DNA of 15,285 bases, from positions 1 through 15,285 of the forward strand of contig JAEWFB010000025.1 of the NCBI GenBank assembly GCA_023389095.1, given 5' to 3'. The notes beneath the pieces are model-generated. The model ran no database searches. It was not told where the DNA came from and worked only from the letters and a program-made list of their open reading frames with translations. The DNA comes from Actinomycetes bacterium (lineage in GTDB: Bacteria; Actinomycetota; Actinomycetes; Actinomycetales; Dermatophilaceae). The translations under genes and the position numbers were made by a program. Below are positions 1 through 6,124 of the stretch, in pieces; within the stretch, counting starts at the first letter, position 1, and every line of letters starts with the position of its first letter.

Positions 1-1
1 C

Positions 2-631
2 ACCTACACGGCGGGGACCCTGTTCCCGCGGTCCTCGAAGAAGGCGGCCCGGGCGATCAACGCCGCGAGCGGCAACCGCCCGCTGGTGGTGCTGGCCAAC
101 CTGTCCGGCTTCGACGGGTCACCGGACTCGATGCGGCACCTGCAGCTGGAGTACGGCGCCGAGATCGGCCGGGCCATCGTCAACTTCGACGGCCCGATCG
201 TCTTCTGCGTGATCTCCCGCTACCACGGCGGGGCGTTCGTGGTCTTCTCCAAGCGGCTGAACCCGCGGATGACGGTGCTGGCGATCGAGGGGTCGTATGC
301 CTCGGTCCTGGGCGGCGCCCCGGCGGCGGCCGTGGTTTTCGCCGGTGAGGTGGACAAGCGGGCCGCGGCCAGCCCGCAGGTGCTCGAGCTCGAGGAACGG
401 ATCGCGGCCGCGCCCGTCGGGGAGCGGGCCGCGCTCCAGGTGGAGCTGGCCGACCTGCGGGCGTCGCTGCGGGCCGAGAAGATCAGTGAGGTCGCCGCGG
501 AGTTCGACGGCGTGCACAGCATCCAGCGCGCCGTCACGGTCGGGTCGGTCGACGCGGTCGTCGCCCCGCACGACATCCGGCCGCGGATCATCGCCGCGGT
601 CGAGGCGGGCCTCACGGACCGGACGGACTAG
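2..631 (+). CDS. Carboxyltransferase C-terminus of a fused-type acyl-CoA/acetyl-CoA carboxylase (5' truncated by the window)
   Basis: The gene is open from the first complete codon of the window to TAG at 629-631, giving 209 C-terminal residues; the start lies upstream. The sequence shows the crotonase-fold core of a biotin-dependent carboxyltransferase: NRPLVVLANLSGFDGS, then FDGPIVFCVISRYHGGAFVVFS and a segment ending in SVLGGAPAAAVVFAGEVDKR. The glycine-rich stretches correspond to backbone amides that in this family stabilise the enolate of acyl-CoA during carboxyl transfer from carboxybiotin. After this comes a charged helical stretch (about residues 117-165) and a closing VDAVVAPHDIRPRIIAAVEAGL segment typical of the domain end. 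The wording resembles the very large single-chain actinobacterial carboxylases (biotin carboxylase, carrier and carboxyltransferase in one protein) more than stand-alone AccD, but only the C-terminus is visible, so the architecture is inference. Confidence 0.85.
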   Translation, partial: TYTAGTLFPRSSKKAARAINAASGNRPLVVLANLSGFDGSPDSMRHLQLEYGAEIGRAIVNFDGPIVFCVISRYHGGAFVVFSKRLNPRMTVLAIEGSYASVLGGAPAAAVVFAGEVDKRAAASPQVLELEERIAAAPVGERAALQVELADLRASLRAEKISEVAAEFDGVHSIQRAVTVGSVDAVVAPHDIRPRIIAAVEAGLTDRTD

Positions 632-637
632 GCCACA

Positions 638-714
638 CGCTCTGCATTGCTCCACCGCACGGGCCACGCCGGCACGACCGGCGGCTGGCTCACGACGTGG
701 AGCAATGCAGAGCG
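638..714. terminator. 18-bp perfect inverted repeat between convergent genes, probable bidirectional terminator
   Basis: The arms at 638-655 and 697-714 are perfectly complementary over 18 bp (CGCTCTGCATTGCTCCAC pairs with its reverse complement). The 41-nt interior contains a second hairpin (CGCCGG at 667-672 with CCGGCG at 678-683, extended by GCCA/TGGC at 663-666 and 686-689). It fills the gap between two converging genes, which is where a bidirectional terminator is expected. There is no T-tract on either strand, so it would be the U-less type seen in high-GC bacteria. The arms are less GC-rich than their surroundings, so a dispersed palindromic repeat or miniature element is the alternative. 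Confidence 0.6.
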
Positions 715-724
715 GGCTCGGGCC

Positions 725-1798
725 TCAGGCCGCGGCGTACGGGTAGTCCGTGTAGCCCTCGGCCCCGCCGCCGTAGAAGGTCTGCGGGTTCGGCTCGTTG
801 AGCGGCAGGCCCTCGCGCCACCGTCGGGCGAGGTCGGGGTTGGCCAGGAACGGACGACCGACGGCGACGAGGTCGGCGTCGTCGCGGGCGAGTACCTCCT
901 CGACCTCCTCGAGGTCGGTCACGGCGCTGAAGCCGGTGTTGACGACGACCGGGCCGCCGAACCGCCGACGCAGGTCGCGCACGAGGTCGGAGGCCGGGTC
1001 GGCCAGCACGCTGAGGTAGGCCAGGCCGAGCGGTGCGATGGCGTCGACGAGGTGGCCGTAGGTGGCGGCGACGTCCGCGGCGTCCTGCTCGAGAACGCCC
1101 TGGATGTTGTGGGCCGGCGAGATGCGGATGCCGACCCGGTCGGCGCCGATGGCCTCGGCGACCGCGCGGGCGACCTCGACGACGAGACGGGCACGGTCCT
1201 CCGGCGAGCCGCCGTACGCGTCGGTGCGGGTGTTGCTCGACGGCGCGAGGAACTGGTGCAGCAGGTAGCCGTTGGCGGCGTGGATCTCGACGCCGTCGAG
1301 GCCGGCCGCGCGGGCCTGGCGGGCCGCGTGCACGAAGTCGGCGACGATGCCGGGCACCTCGTCGGTCTCGAGGGCGCGGGGCACCGGGTGCGGCTCCTGG
1401 CCGTTCGCCGTCACCATCTGACCGGGCGCGGCGATGGCGCTCGGGGCGACGGACTCGAGGCCGTTCTTGTTGTCCGGGTGGGCGATCCGGCCGGCGTGCA
1501 TGAGCTGGACGACGACGTGGCCGCCCTCCTCGTGCACGGCGTCGGCCACGCGGCGCCATCCCTCGACCTGCGCGTCGCTGTGGATGCCCGGGGTGTCGAG
1601 GTAGCCCTGTCCGACCGCGGAGGGCTGGGTGCCCTCGGTGACGATGAGGCCGGCGGAGGCCCGCTGGCGGTAGTACTCGACGTTGAGGTCGGTGGGCACG
1701 CCACCGGCCCCGGCGCGGTTGCGCGTCAGCGGCGCCATGACGAACCGCTGTGGGAGGTCGAAGGCTCCGACCCTGATGCTCTCGAAGGCACGCGACAC
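725..1798 (-). CDS. Old Yellow Enzyme family NADH:flavin oxidoreductase / alkene reductase
   Basis: A TIM-barrel FMN enzyme expected to reduce activated C=C bonds or nitro compounds with NAD(P)H in the cytoplasm. From the chosen start (357 aa, normal for the NemA/OYE class) it shows FVMAPLTRNRA near residue 20 with the FMN-contacting Thr (about T25), LMHAGRIAH, the hallmark substrate-binding and proton-donor set HAANGY (H173, N176, Y178), QFLAPSSNTRTDAYGGS, and a C-terminal phosphate-binding region around NTGFSAV and VAVGRPFLANPDLA. The start is GTG at 1798, preceded by a perfect AAGGAG with 9-nt spacing and placed just before the conserved FESIRVGAFDLPQR. A longer frame from TTG at 1900 would add 34 mostly Ser/Thr/Pro residues encoded by a tandem repeat and has no visible ribosome site. 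The natural substrate cannot be told from sequence. Confidence 0.93.
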   Translation of the reverse strand: MSRAFESIRVGAFDLPQRFVMAPLTRNRAGAGGVPTDLNVEYYRQRASAGLIVTEGTQPSAVGQGYLDTPGIHSDAQVEGWRRVADAVHEEGGHVVVQLMHAGRIAHPDNKNGLESVAPSAIAAPGQMVTANGQEPHPVPRALETDEVPGIVADFVHAARQARAAGLDGVEIHAANGYLLHQFLAPSSNTRTDAYGGSPEDRARLVVEVARAVAEAIGADRVGIRISPAHNIQGVLEQDAADVAATYGHLVDAIAPLGLAYLSVLADPASDLVRDLRRRFGGPVVVNTGFSAVTDLEEVEEVLARDDADLVAVGRPFLANPDLARRWREGLPLNEPNPQTFYGGGAEGYTDYPYAAA

Positions 1799-1807
1799 GG
1801 GCGACAG

Positions 1808-1813
1808 CTCCTT
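1808..1813 (-). promoter_or_regulatory. Shine-Dalgarno AAGGAG that fixes the OYE start
   Basis: Reading the minus strand, AAGGAG is followed by 9 nt and GTG at 1798. It is one of the two best ribosome-binding sites in the window, and it supports the short form of the oxidoreductase over the Ser-rich extended form. Confidence 0.7.
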
Positions 1814-1832
1814 GGTGCTGGATGGGATCGTC

Positions 1833-1880
1833 GAAGAGCTCGTCGAAGAGCTCGGTGAGGAGCTCGGTGAGGACTCGACG
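1833..1880. repeat. 12-bp tandem repeat, three good units and one degenerate, in the OYE leader
   Basis: Units GAAGAGCTCGTC, GAAGAGCTCGGT and GAGGAGCTCGGT are followed by a decayed GAGGACTCGACG. Each of the first three contains the palindrome GAGCTC (1836-1841, 1848-1853, 1860-1865), so the palindromes recur exactly every 12 bp. It lies in the 193-bp space between the ydcF-like gene and the oxidoreductase, both on the minus strand, just upstream of the AAGGAG site. It may be an unstable microsatellite, a regulatory array, or coding if translation really starts at 1900. Confidence 0.7.
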
Positions 1881-1991
1881 GTGGACACGGTCGTGGGCAA
1901 CGACGCGTCCCCACCGGCGCATTCCCGACACCCCGGGCCGTGTGGCGGGCCTCACCCACGGCGTCGGCGCGCCACCCCGGACGCGTCGGCC

Positions 1992-3026
1992 TCAGCCCGA
2001 GACGACCCGCCAGGCGACGTACGCCGTCAGCAGGGCCCACACCGTCACGCCGACGACGTTGACGGCCGGCCGGTAGGTGACGGCCGCCACCGTCTCGCGC
2101 AGGAAGGCGCTCGGCAGGAAGTACCACGCCGTCCGGGACGCGGTGACGTCGGCGTCGATGCCGAGACGCCGGGTGATGAGCGCGGCGCGCCCGACGTGGT
2201 AGTTCGACGTGACGACCCGCACGGGGCCACCCACGCCACGCTCCTGCAGCAACCGGTGCGACAGCACGAGGTTCTCCTCGGTCGTCGTCGCCCGTTCCTC
2301 GGCCACGATGCGGCCGGGGGCGATCCCCCGGTCGACGAGGTAGCCCGTCATGGCCGCTCCCTCCGACACCGGCTCGTCGTCACCCTGGCCGCCCGACGGG
2401 ACGAGCACCGGCCGCCGGCCGTGCGCCTCCTCCGCCCGGACCACGGCCACGGCCGCGTCGAGGCGGCCCGCGAGAAGCGGCGGGATCGTCCCGTGCCTCA
2501 GTCCCGACCCTAGGACGACGACGGCCGCGGGCGCCGGCCGCGGCCGTCGGCGGGCGTAGGCCAGGCAGTAGAGCAGGTAGCTGAGGATCACGACAGCCGG
2601 GTAGCCGGGCAGGAGGAGGACGGCGACGCCGAGCACCGACAGGAGCGCCGGGCTGTCACCGAAACCCGTCCCGAACCAGAACAGCGCGACCCCGACGACG
2701 GTGGCGGCGGTCATGCCCAGCCCGAGCAGGAACGGCAGCAGGTTGCCCAGGGTGCGACCCTCGCGCCGGACCATGCGCAGGCCGTTGAGGACGAGCACGA
2801 GGCCGACGACGACCGAGAGCGCCCACGGCAGCGTCAGCACGACGAGGTCGCCCCACTGCGTCCCGTCGAACAGCGCATCGATCCCGTCGAGCACGGCCGC
2901 CGCCACCGTCCACGCGGCCAGGGTCAGGGCGGCGCCGATCCGCCAGCGGCGCGGCTCGCGCCGGTACGCGAGGAGGGCGTAGGCGGTCGCGGCGGCCGCG
3001 AGCGCGGCGTCGGCGAGGTACCTCAC
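1992..3026 (-). CDS. YdcF/SanA/ElyC-like DUF218 membrane protein
   Basis: The product (344 aa from the chosen start) has an N-terminal membrane region, a cytoplasm- or envelope-facing DUF218 domain and a final membrane helix. Hydrophobic segments lie at roughly 4-22, 31-47, 60-86, 95-118, 125-155 and 325-342. The DUF218 domain shows all its signature pieces: VVVLGSGLR (169-177), SGGQGDDEPVSEG (211-223), the acidic TTTEEN (247-252) and TSNYHVGRA (273-281). Family members such as E. coli ElyC and SanA act in envelope or peptidoglycan integrity, but the chemistry is unresolved, so no precise function is given. I chose GTG at 3026, just before the first hydrophobic helix, with a GGGG element 7 nt upstream. 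GTG at 3041 is an alternative adding five residues (GPGG-rich). The next gene on this strand is the oxidoreductase, with a 193-bp gap, so co-transcription is uncertain. Confidence 0.88.
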   Translation of the reverse strand: MRYLADAALAAAATAYALLAYRREPRRWRIGAALTLAAWTVAAAVLDGIDALFDGTQWGDLVVLTLPWALSVVVGLVLVLNGLRMVRREGRTLGNLLPFLLGLGMTAATVVGVALFWFGTGFGDSPALLSVLGVAVLLLPGYPAVVILSYLLYCLAYARRRPRPAPAAVVVLGSGLRHGTIPPLLAGRLDAAVAVVRAEEAHGRRPVLVPSGGQGDDEPVSEGAAMTGYLVDRGIAPGRIVAEERATTTEENLVLSHRLLQERGVGGPVRVVTSNYHVGRAALITRRLGIDADVTASRTAWYFLPSAFLRETVAAVTYRPAVNVVGVTVWALLTAYVAWRVVSG

Positions 3027-3079
3027 GCCGCCGGGCCCCACGCCGCGAGGTCACTGCCGCGTCGGGCCCGGTCCGTCAT
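3023..3079 (-). CDS. Possible 18-codon upstream ORF with GTGA overlap to the ydcF-like start
   Basis: On the minus strand an ATG at 3079 opens MTDRARRGSDLAAWGPAA and stops at TGA (3025-3023), which overlaps the GTG at 3026 as GTGA. A TAGGGT hexamer ends 6 nt before this ATG, the spacing expected for a leaderless transcript starting at the ATG. If real, ribosomes translating the leader would deliver translation to the membrane-protein gene. The peptide itself resembles nothing I know. Chance overlap remains possible in such GC-rich DNA. Confidence 0.3.
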   Translation of the reverse strand: MTDRARRGSDLAAWGPAA

Positions 3080-3085
3080 GCGCCA

Positions 3086-3091
3086 ACCCTA
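3086..3091 (-). promoter_or_regulatory. Putative -10 element (TAGGGT) upstream of the ydcF-like gene
   Basis: The minus strand reads TAGGGT, then 6 nt, then ATG at 3079. It fits the actinobacterial TANNNT -10 consensus at the spacing that puts the transcript start on the ATG. The identical TAGGGT-N6-ATG arrangement occurs before the App1-like gene at 13671-13676. No clear -35 is visible. Confidence 0.45.
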
Positions 3092-3151
3092 CGGGCGACC
3101 GCTGGGCGAGACGCGGCGGCCGAACGGTGCACCGCTCGCGGCGTGGCGGGG

Positions 3152-3157
3152 CAGGAT
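3152..3157 (+). promoter_or_regulatory. Putative -10 element (CAGGAT) of the crotonase/ligase operon
   Basis: CAGGAT is followed by exactly 6 nt (GGCGGC) and GTG at 3164. This matches the ANNNT core and spacing of the other leaderless-type starts in the window, and it supports GTG 3164 over GTG 3143. The first base departs from TANNNT, and there is no convincing -35. Confidence 0.35.
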
Positions 3158-3163
3158 GGCGGC

Positions 3164-3997
3164 GTGACGACGACGGTGTCGATGGTGGACGTGGTCGACG
3201 GTGTGGCGACGGTGCGCCTCGAGCGCCCCGACGCGGGCAACGCCCTCGACCTGCCGACCGCGCTCGCCCTGCGCGAGGCGGTGGGACGGCTCGCCGCGCC
3301 GGCCGCCTCGGGCGAGCTGCGCTGCGTCGTCCTCCGCTCGACCGGGCGCCTGTTCTGCGCCGGCGGCGACGTCCGGGCCATGGCCGACGCGCCCGACCGC
3401 GCGGCCTTCGTCGCCGAGCTGGCCGGCGTGCTGCACGACGCCCTGACCGGGCTCCGTTCGCTGCCCGTGCCCGTGGTGGCCGGCGTCCAGGGCCCGGCCG
3501 CCGGAGCAGGGCTCGGGCTCGTCCTCGCGGCCGACGTCGTCGTCGCCTCGGACCGTGCCTCCTTCCTCGCCGCCTACGGCGCGGTGGGGCTGTCGCCGGA
3601 CTGCGGGGTGTCGGCGCTGCTGCCGGCCGTGGTCGGTCCGCGCCGTGCCGCCCTGATCCTGCTCACCGGGCTGCGGCTCGACGCCGCGACGGCGCTCGAG
3701 TGGGGCCTCGTCGGGCAGGTCTGTGCCGCAGGCGATCTCGACGCGGCCGTCGAGGCGGTCGTGGCCGGGATCGTCGCCCAGCCGTCGCGCGCCGTCGGCG
3801 AGGCGGCCCGGCTCCTGCGAGCCGCGCCCGACCGTCCCTACGCCGATCACCTCGCCGACGAGGCCGCGACGATCGCCCGCCTGTCGACCACGCCCGACGC
3901 CGACCGCCTGCTGCACGCCTTCGGTGGCGACGCGTCCGCCCGCCCCGACCATCCCACCGAGGCCACCGAGCCCACCGAGCCCAAGGAGCGCCCGTGA
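3164..3997 (+). CDS. Enoyl-CoA hydratase/isomerase (crotonase) family protein, isomerase-type active site
   Basis: A 277-aa crotonase-fold enzyme acting on acyl-CoA thioesters in the cytoplasm. Visible landmarks are the CoA-binding and first oxyanion loop RLFCAGGDVRAM (62-73), the second oxyanion loop QGPAAGAGLGLVLAADVVVAS (109-129), and GLSPDCGVSALLPAVVG (142-158). Aligned by eye with classical hydratases, both catalytic glutamates are missing (Gly near 119 and Tyr near 138), while Asp146 in LSPDCG sits where PaaG-type isomerases carry their catalytic acid. Enoyl-CoA isomerisation is therefore more likely than hydration; this is inference. The C-terminus is an unusual TEATEPTEPKE tail. The start GTG 3164 lies 6 nt after a -10-like hexamer; GTG 3143 would add seven residues and ATG 3182 would remove six. 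The stop overlaps the ligase start by 4 nt. Confidence 0.9.
   Translation: MTTTVSMVDVVDGVATVRLERPDAGNALDLPTALALREAVGRLAAPAASGELRCVVLRSTGRLFCAGGDVRAMADAPDRAAFVAELAGVLHDALTGLRSLPVPVVAGVQGPAAGAGLGLVLAADVVVASDRASFLAAYGAVGLSPDCGVSALLPAVVGPRRAALILLTGLRLDAATALEWGLVGQVCAAGDLDAAVEAVVAGIVAQPSRAVGEAARLLRAAPDRPYADHLADEAATIARLSTTPDADRLLHAFGGDASARPDHPTEATEPTEPKERP
3983..3988 (+). promoter_or_regulatory. Shine-Dalgarno AAGGAG for the acyl-CoA synthetase
   Basis: AAGGAG lies inside the last codons of the crotonase gene, 5 nt before GTG at 3994. That GTG overlaps the upstream TGA as GTGA. This decides the synthetase start, because its reading frame stays open far upstream through the crotonase gene. Confidence 0.75.
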
Positions 3998-5520
3998 GCG
4001 TCACCACCTCGAGCACCGTCGACGACGTCGTGCGCCGCAGCGCGACGCGCCACCCCGACCGCACCGCCCTCGTCTTCGCCGACCGGACATGGACGTACGC
4101 CGAGCTCGACGCCGCGGTGACGCGGGCCGCGGCGCACCTGCTGACGGTCGGCCTCGAGCGGGGCGACCGCGTCGCGACCGTCGGCGTCAACTCCGACGCC
4201 TACCTGCTCGCCTTCCTCGGCTGCGCCCGCGCCGGCCTCGTCCACGTGCCGATCAACTACGCGCTGACCGGGCCGGAGCTGCGCTACCTGCTGCAGGACT
4301 GCGGCGCCCGCGTCGCGCTCGTCGACACCGCCCTGCGCGAGGGCGTCGAGGCGGTCCGCGCCGACACGGCGCTGGAGCAGGTGCTCGTGCTGCACGGCAC
4401 CGACGATGCCGTCCTCGAGGCCTGGCGTGCCGGCGAGGTGCCCGCGCTCGACGTCGAACGCGCCGACACCGACCTCGTCCAGCTGCTCTACACCTCGGGC
4501 ACGACGAGCCTGCCCAAGGGCGCGATGATGACCCACCGGGCCCTCGTCCACGAGTACGTGTCGAGCATCGTCGGGCTCGACCTGCGTGAGGACGACGCGC
4601 CGCTGCACTCCATGCCGCTCTACCACTCGGCGCAGATGCACGTGTTCCTCCTGCCCTACCTCGCCGTCGGTGCGACCAACCACCTGCTGCCGCGACCGGA
4701 CGTCGCGGAGATCCTGCGCCAGGTGGCGGCCCACGGCACCGGGTCGCTGTTCCTCGCCCCGACGGTCTGGGTGCCGCTGTCGAACCACCCTGACCTCGCG
4801 GCCGCCGACCTGTCGTCGCTGCGCAAGGCCTACTACGGCGCGTCGATCATGCCCGGCCCGGTGCGCGACCGGCTCCGCGACCGGCTGCCCGGCCTCGGGT
4901 TCTGGAACTGCTTCGGCCAGTCGGAGATCGGGCCCCTCGCCACGGTGCTGCGCCCGGAGGAGCACGACGAGCGCCCGGACGCGGCGGGCCGGACGGTGCT
5001 CTTCGTCGAGGCGCGGGTCGCCGACCCCGAGGGCCGCGACGTCGAGGCCGACGAGCCGGGCGAGCTGCTCTACCGCTCGCCACAGCTGTGCGCCGGCTAC
5101 TGGGGCAAGGCCGAGGTCACCGAGGAGGCCTTCCGCGACGGGTGGTTCCACTCCGGCGACCTCGTGCGCCGCGACGCGTCGGGCTACCTCACCGTCGTGG
5201 ACCGCATCAAGGACGTCATCAACACCGGCGGGGTCATGGTCGCCTCGCGCGAGGTCGAGGACGCGCTCTACACGCACCCGGCCGTGGCCGAGGTGGCCGT
5301 CATCGCGACCCCGGACGAGCGCTGGATCGAGGCGATCACCGCGGTCGTCGTCGTCCGCGACGGGCACGCGGTCACGGCGGAGCAGCTCGTCGAGCACGCC
5401 CGGGGCTCGATCGCCGGTTTCAAGCTGCCCAAGCGCGTCCACTTCGTCGACGAGCTGCCGCGCAACCAGAGCGGCAAGCTGCTCAAGCGGGTGCTGCGCG
5501 ACGACCTCGCCGAGGGGTAG
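3994..5520 (+). CDS. AMP-forming acyl-CoA synthetase (fatty-acid/aryl-CoA ligase class)
   Basis: A complete 508-aa member of the adenylate-forming (ANL) superfamily, which activates a carboxylic acid as acyl-AMP and transfers it to CoA. Conserved motifs appear in order: the phosphate loop YTSGTTSLPKG (166-176), the aromatic MPLYHSAQMH region (207-216), the A5 motif NCFGQSE (305-311), the ribose-binding HSGDLV (386-391), the hinge region VVDRIKDVINTGG (401-413) and the A10 motif NQSGKLLKR (491-499), with the catalytic lysine at 495. Length and motifs resemble FadD13-like and cyclohexanecarboxylate-type ligases; acid chain length cannot be read from sequence. It starts with GTG overlapping the crotonase stop, behind a strong AAGGAG, so the two are translationally coupled. 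Together they suggest activation of an acid followed by double-bond rearrangement of its CoA ester. Confidence 0.95.
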   Translation: MSVTTSSTVDDVVRRSATRHPDRTALVFADRTWTYAELDAAVTRAAAHLLTVGLERGDRVATVGVNSDAYLLAFLGCARAGLVHVPINYALTGPELRYLLQDCGARVALVDTALREGVEAVRADTALEQVLVLHGTDDAVLEAWRAGEVPALDVERADTDLVQLLYTSGTTSLPKGAMMTHRALVHEYVSSIVGLDLREDDAPLHSMPLYHSAQMHVFLLPYLAVGATNHLLPRPDVAEILRQVAAHGTGSLFLAPTVWVPLSNHPDLAAADLSSLRKAYYGASIMPGPVRDRLRDRLPGLGFWNCFGQSEIGPLATVLRPEEHDERPDAAGRTVLFVEARVADPEGRDVEADEPGELLYRSPQLCAGYWGKAEVTEEAFRDGWFHSGDLVRRDASGYLTVVDRIKDVINTGGVMVASREVEDALYTHPAVAEVAVIATPDERWIEAITAVVVVRDGHAVTAEQLVEHARGSIAGFKLPKRVHFVDELPRNQSGKLLKRVLRDDLAEG

Positions 5521-5572
5521 GTGGCCGGCGCGGCAGCCTCGGTGGCCGGTGTCGTCGGCCGTCAGTGGCCGG
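5521..5572. repeat. Three direct copies of GTGGCCGG in a convergent junction
   Basis: GTGGCCGG occurs at 5521-5528, 5542-5549 and 5565-5572, spaced 21 and 23 bp, across the 41-bp gap between the acyl-CoA synthetase and the converging small protein gene and into the latter's 3' end. No good hairpin with a tail is visible here, so the terminator for either gene is not obvious. Weak significance. Confidence 0.4.
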
Positions 5573-6026
5573 CGTCGGCGTCGGCGGACTCGAGGTGCGG
5601 CACCAGGGCCTCGAGCGCCTCAGGCTCGCACCCGGCGGCCCAGGCCTCGTAGGCGGCCTCTCGCGCGGCGTCGTGCGGCTCGGGCTTGAGAGCCGCGATG
5701 ACGGCAGCGACGGCCTTGGCCTCGGCGCACTCGTCGTGCAGCCGCAGGGTGGCCGGCTCGGGGTAGCCGGCGTCGGGGTCGAGGTGTGCGTCGCAGGCGG
5801 CGTCGAGGCGACGCTCGAGCTCCCACAGCTTCACGAGCTCGTCGATCCCGGGGCCGGCGGCGATGCCCCCGCGCGCGACCTCGAGGGCCGTGCGGTCGTG
5901 CACCCGCGCCACGCCGCACGCGAGCCGGGCGACCGCGAAGGCGTACCGCCGGGCGCCTCCGGGGGTGGCGCCACCGATGCGCGCGGTCAGCGCAGGCGCG
6001 ACGGAGTCGAGGCGATAGGCCGGCAC
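5562..6026 (-). CDS. Uncharacterised alpha-helical protein next to an AAA ATPase
   Basis: I do not recognise this 154-aa protein. It is predicted soluble and mostly helical, with no signal peptide or membrane segment. Helical stretches run through ARRYAFAVARLACGVARV, DELVKLWELERRLDAACDAHL, LHDECAEAKAVAAVIAALK and AAREAAYEAWAAGCEPEALEALV, ending in an acidic ESADADAGH tail. Three cysteines (in ARLACG, DAACDA and HDECAE) and several His/Asp residues are not arranged as an obvious metal site. The DRTALEVARGGIA segment faintly recalls helical putative-immunity (Imm5-like) proteins, too weakly to name. I chose GTG 6026, with GGGAG 5 nt upstream. GTG 6122 (32 more residues, low-complexity and basic) would begin just after the ATPase stop and make a tight operon. 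It lies downstream of the ATPase on the same strand. Confidence 0.7.
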   Translation of the reverse strand: MPAYRLDSVAPALTARIGGATPGGARRYAFAVARLACGVARVHDRTALEVARGGIAAGPGIDELVKLWELERRLDAACDAHLDPDAGYPEPATLRLHDECAEAKAVAAVIAALKPEPHDAAREAAYEAWAAGCEPEALEALVPHLESADADAGH

Positions 6027-6124
6027 GACAGCTCCCGGGGCGGACGGTTGGTCTGCGGACGCCTTCGTACGTACCCGTTCGGCCCTGCCGGCGGTCACCG
6101 GGCGGCCGTACCCCTCCGGCACCT

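Noticed and set aside
690..1955. Alternative frames over the oxidoreductase, including a helical-looking repeat LTELLTELFDELFDD
   Set aside because: The apparent repeat is only the 12-bp tandem repeat read in another frame; the remainder is Arg/Pro-rich shadow sequence.
3127..3993. Open frame running in front of the acyl-CoA synthetase, suggesting a much longer protein
   Set aside because: The stretch is Arg/Ala/Gly-rich translation of the crotonase gene in another frame. The real start is GTG 3994 with AAGGAG and a GTGA overlap.
3847..5442. 531-codon antisense ORF opposite the acyl-CoA synthetase
   Set aside because: Composition is typical of the reverse-complement frame of high-GC genes, with no domain, start signal or ribosome site; the plus-strand gene has every family motif.
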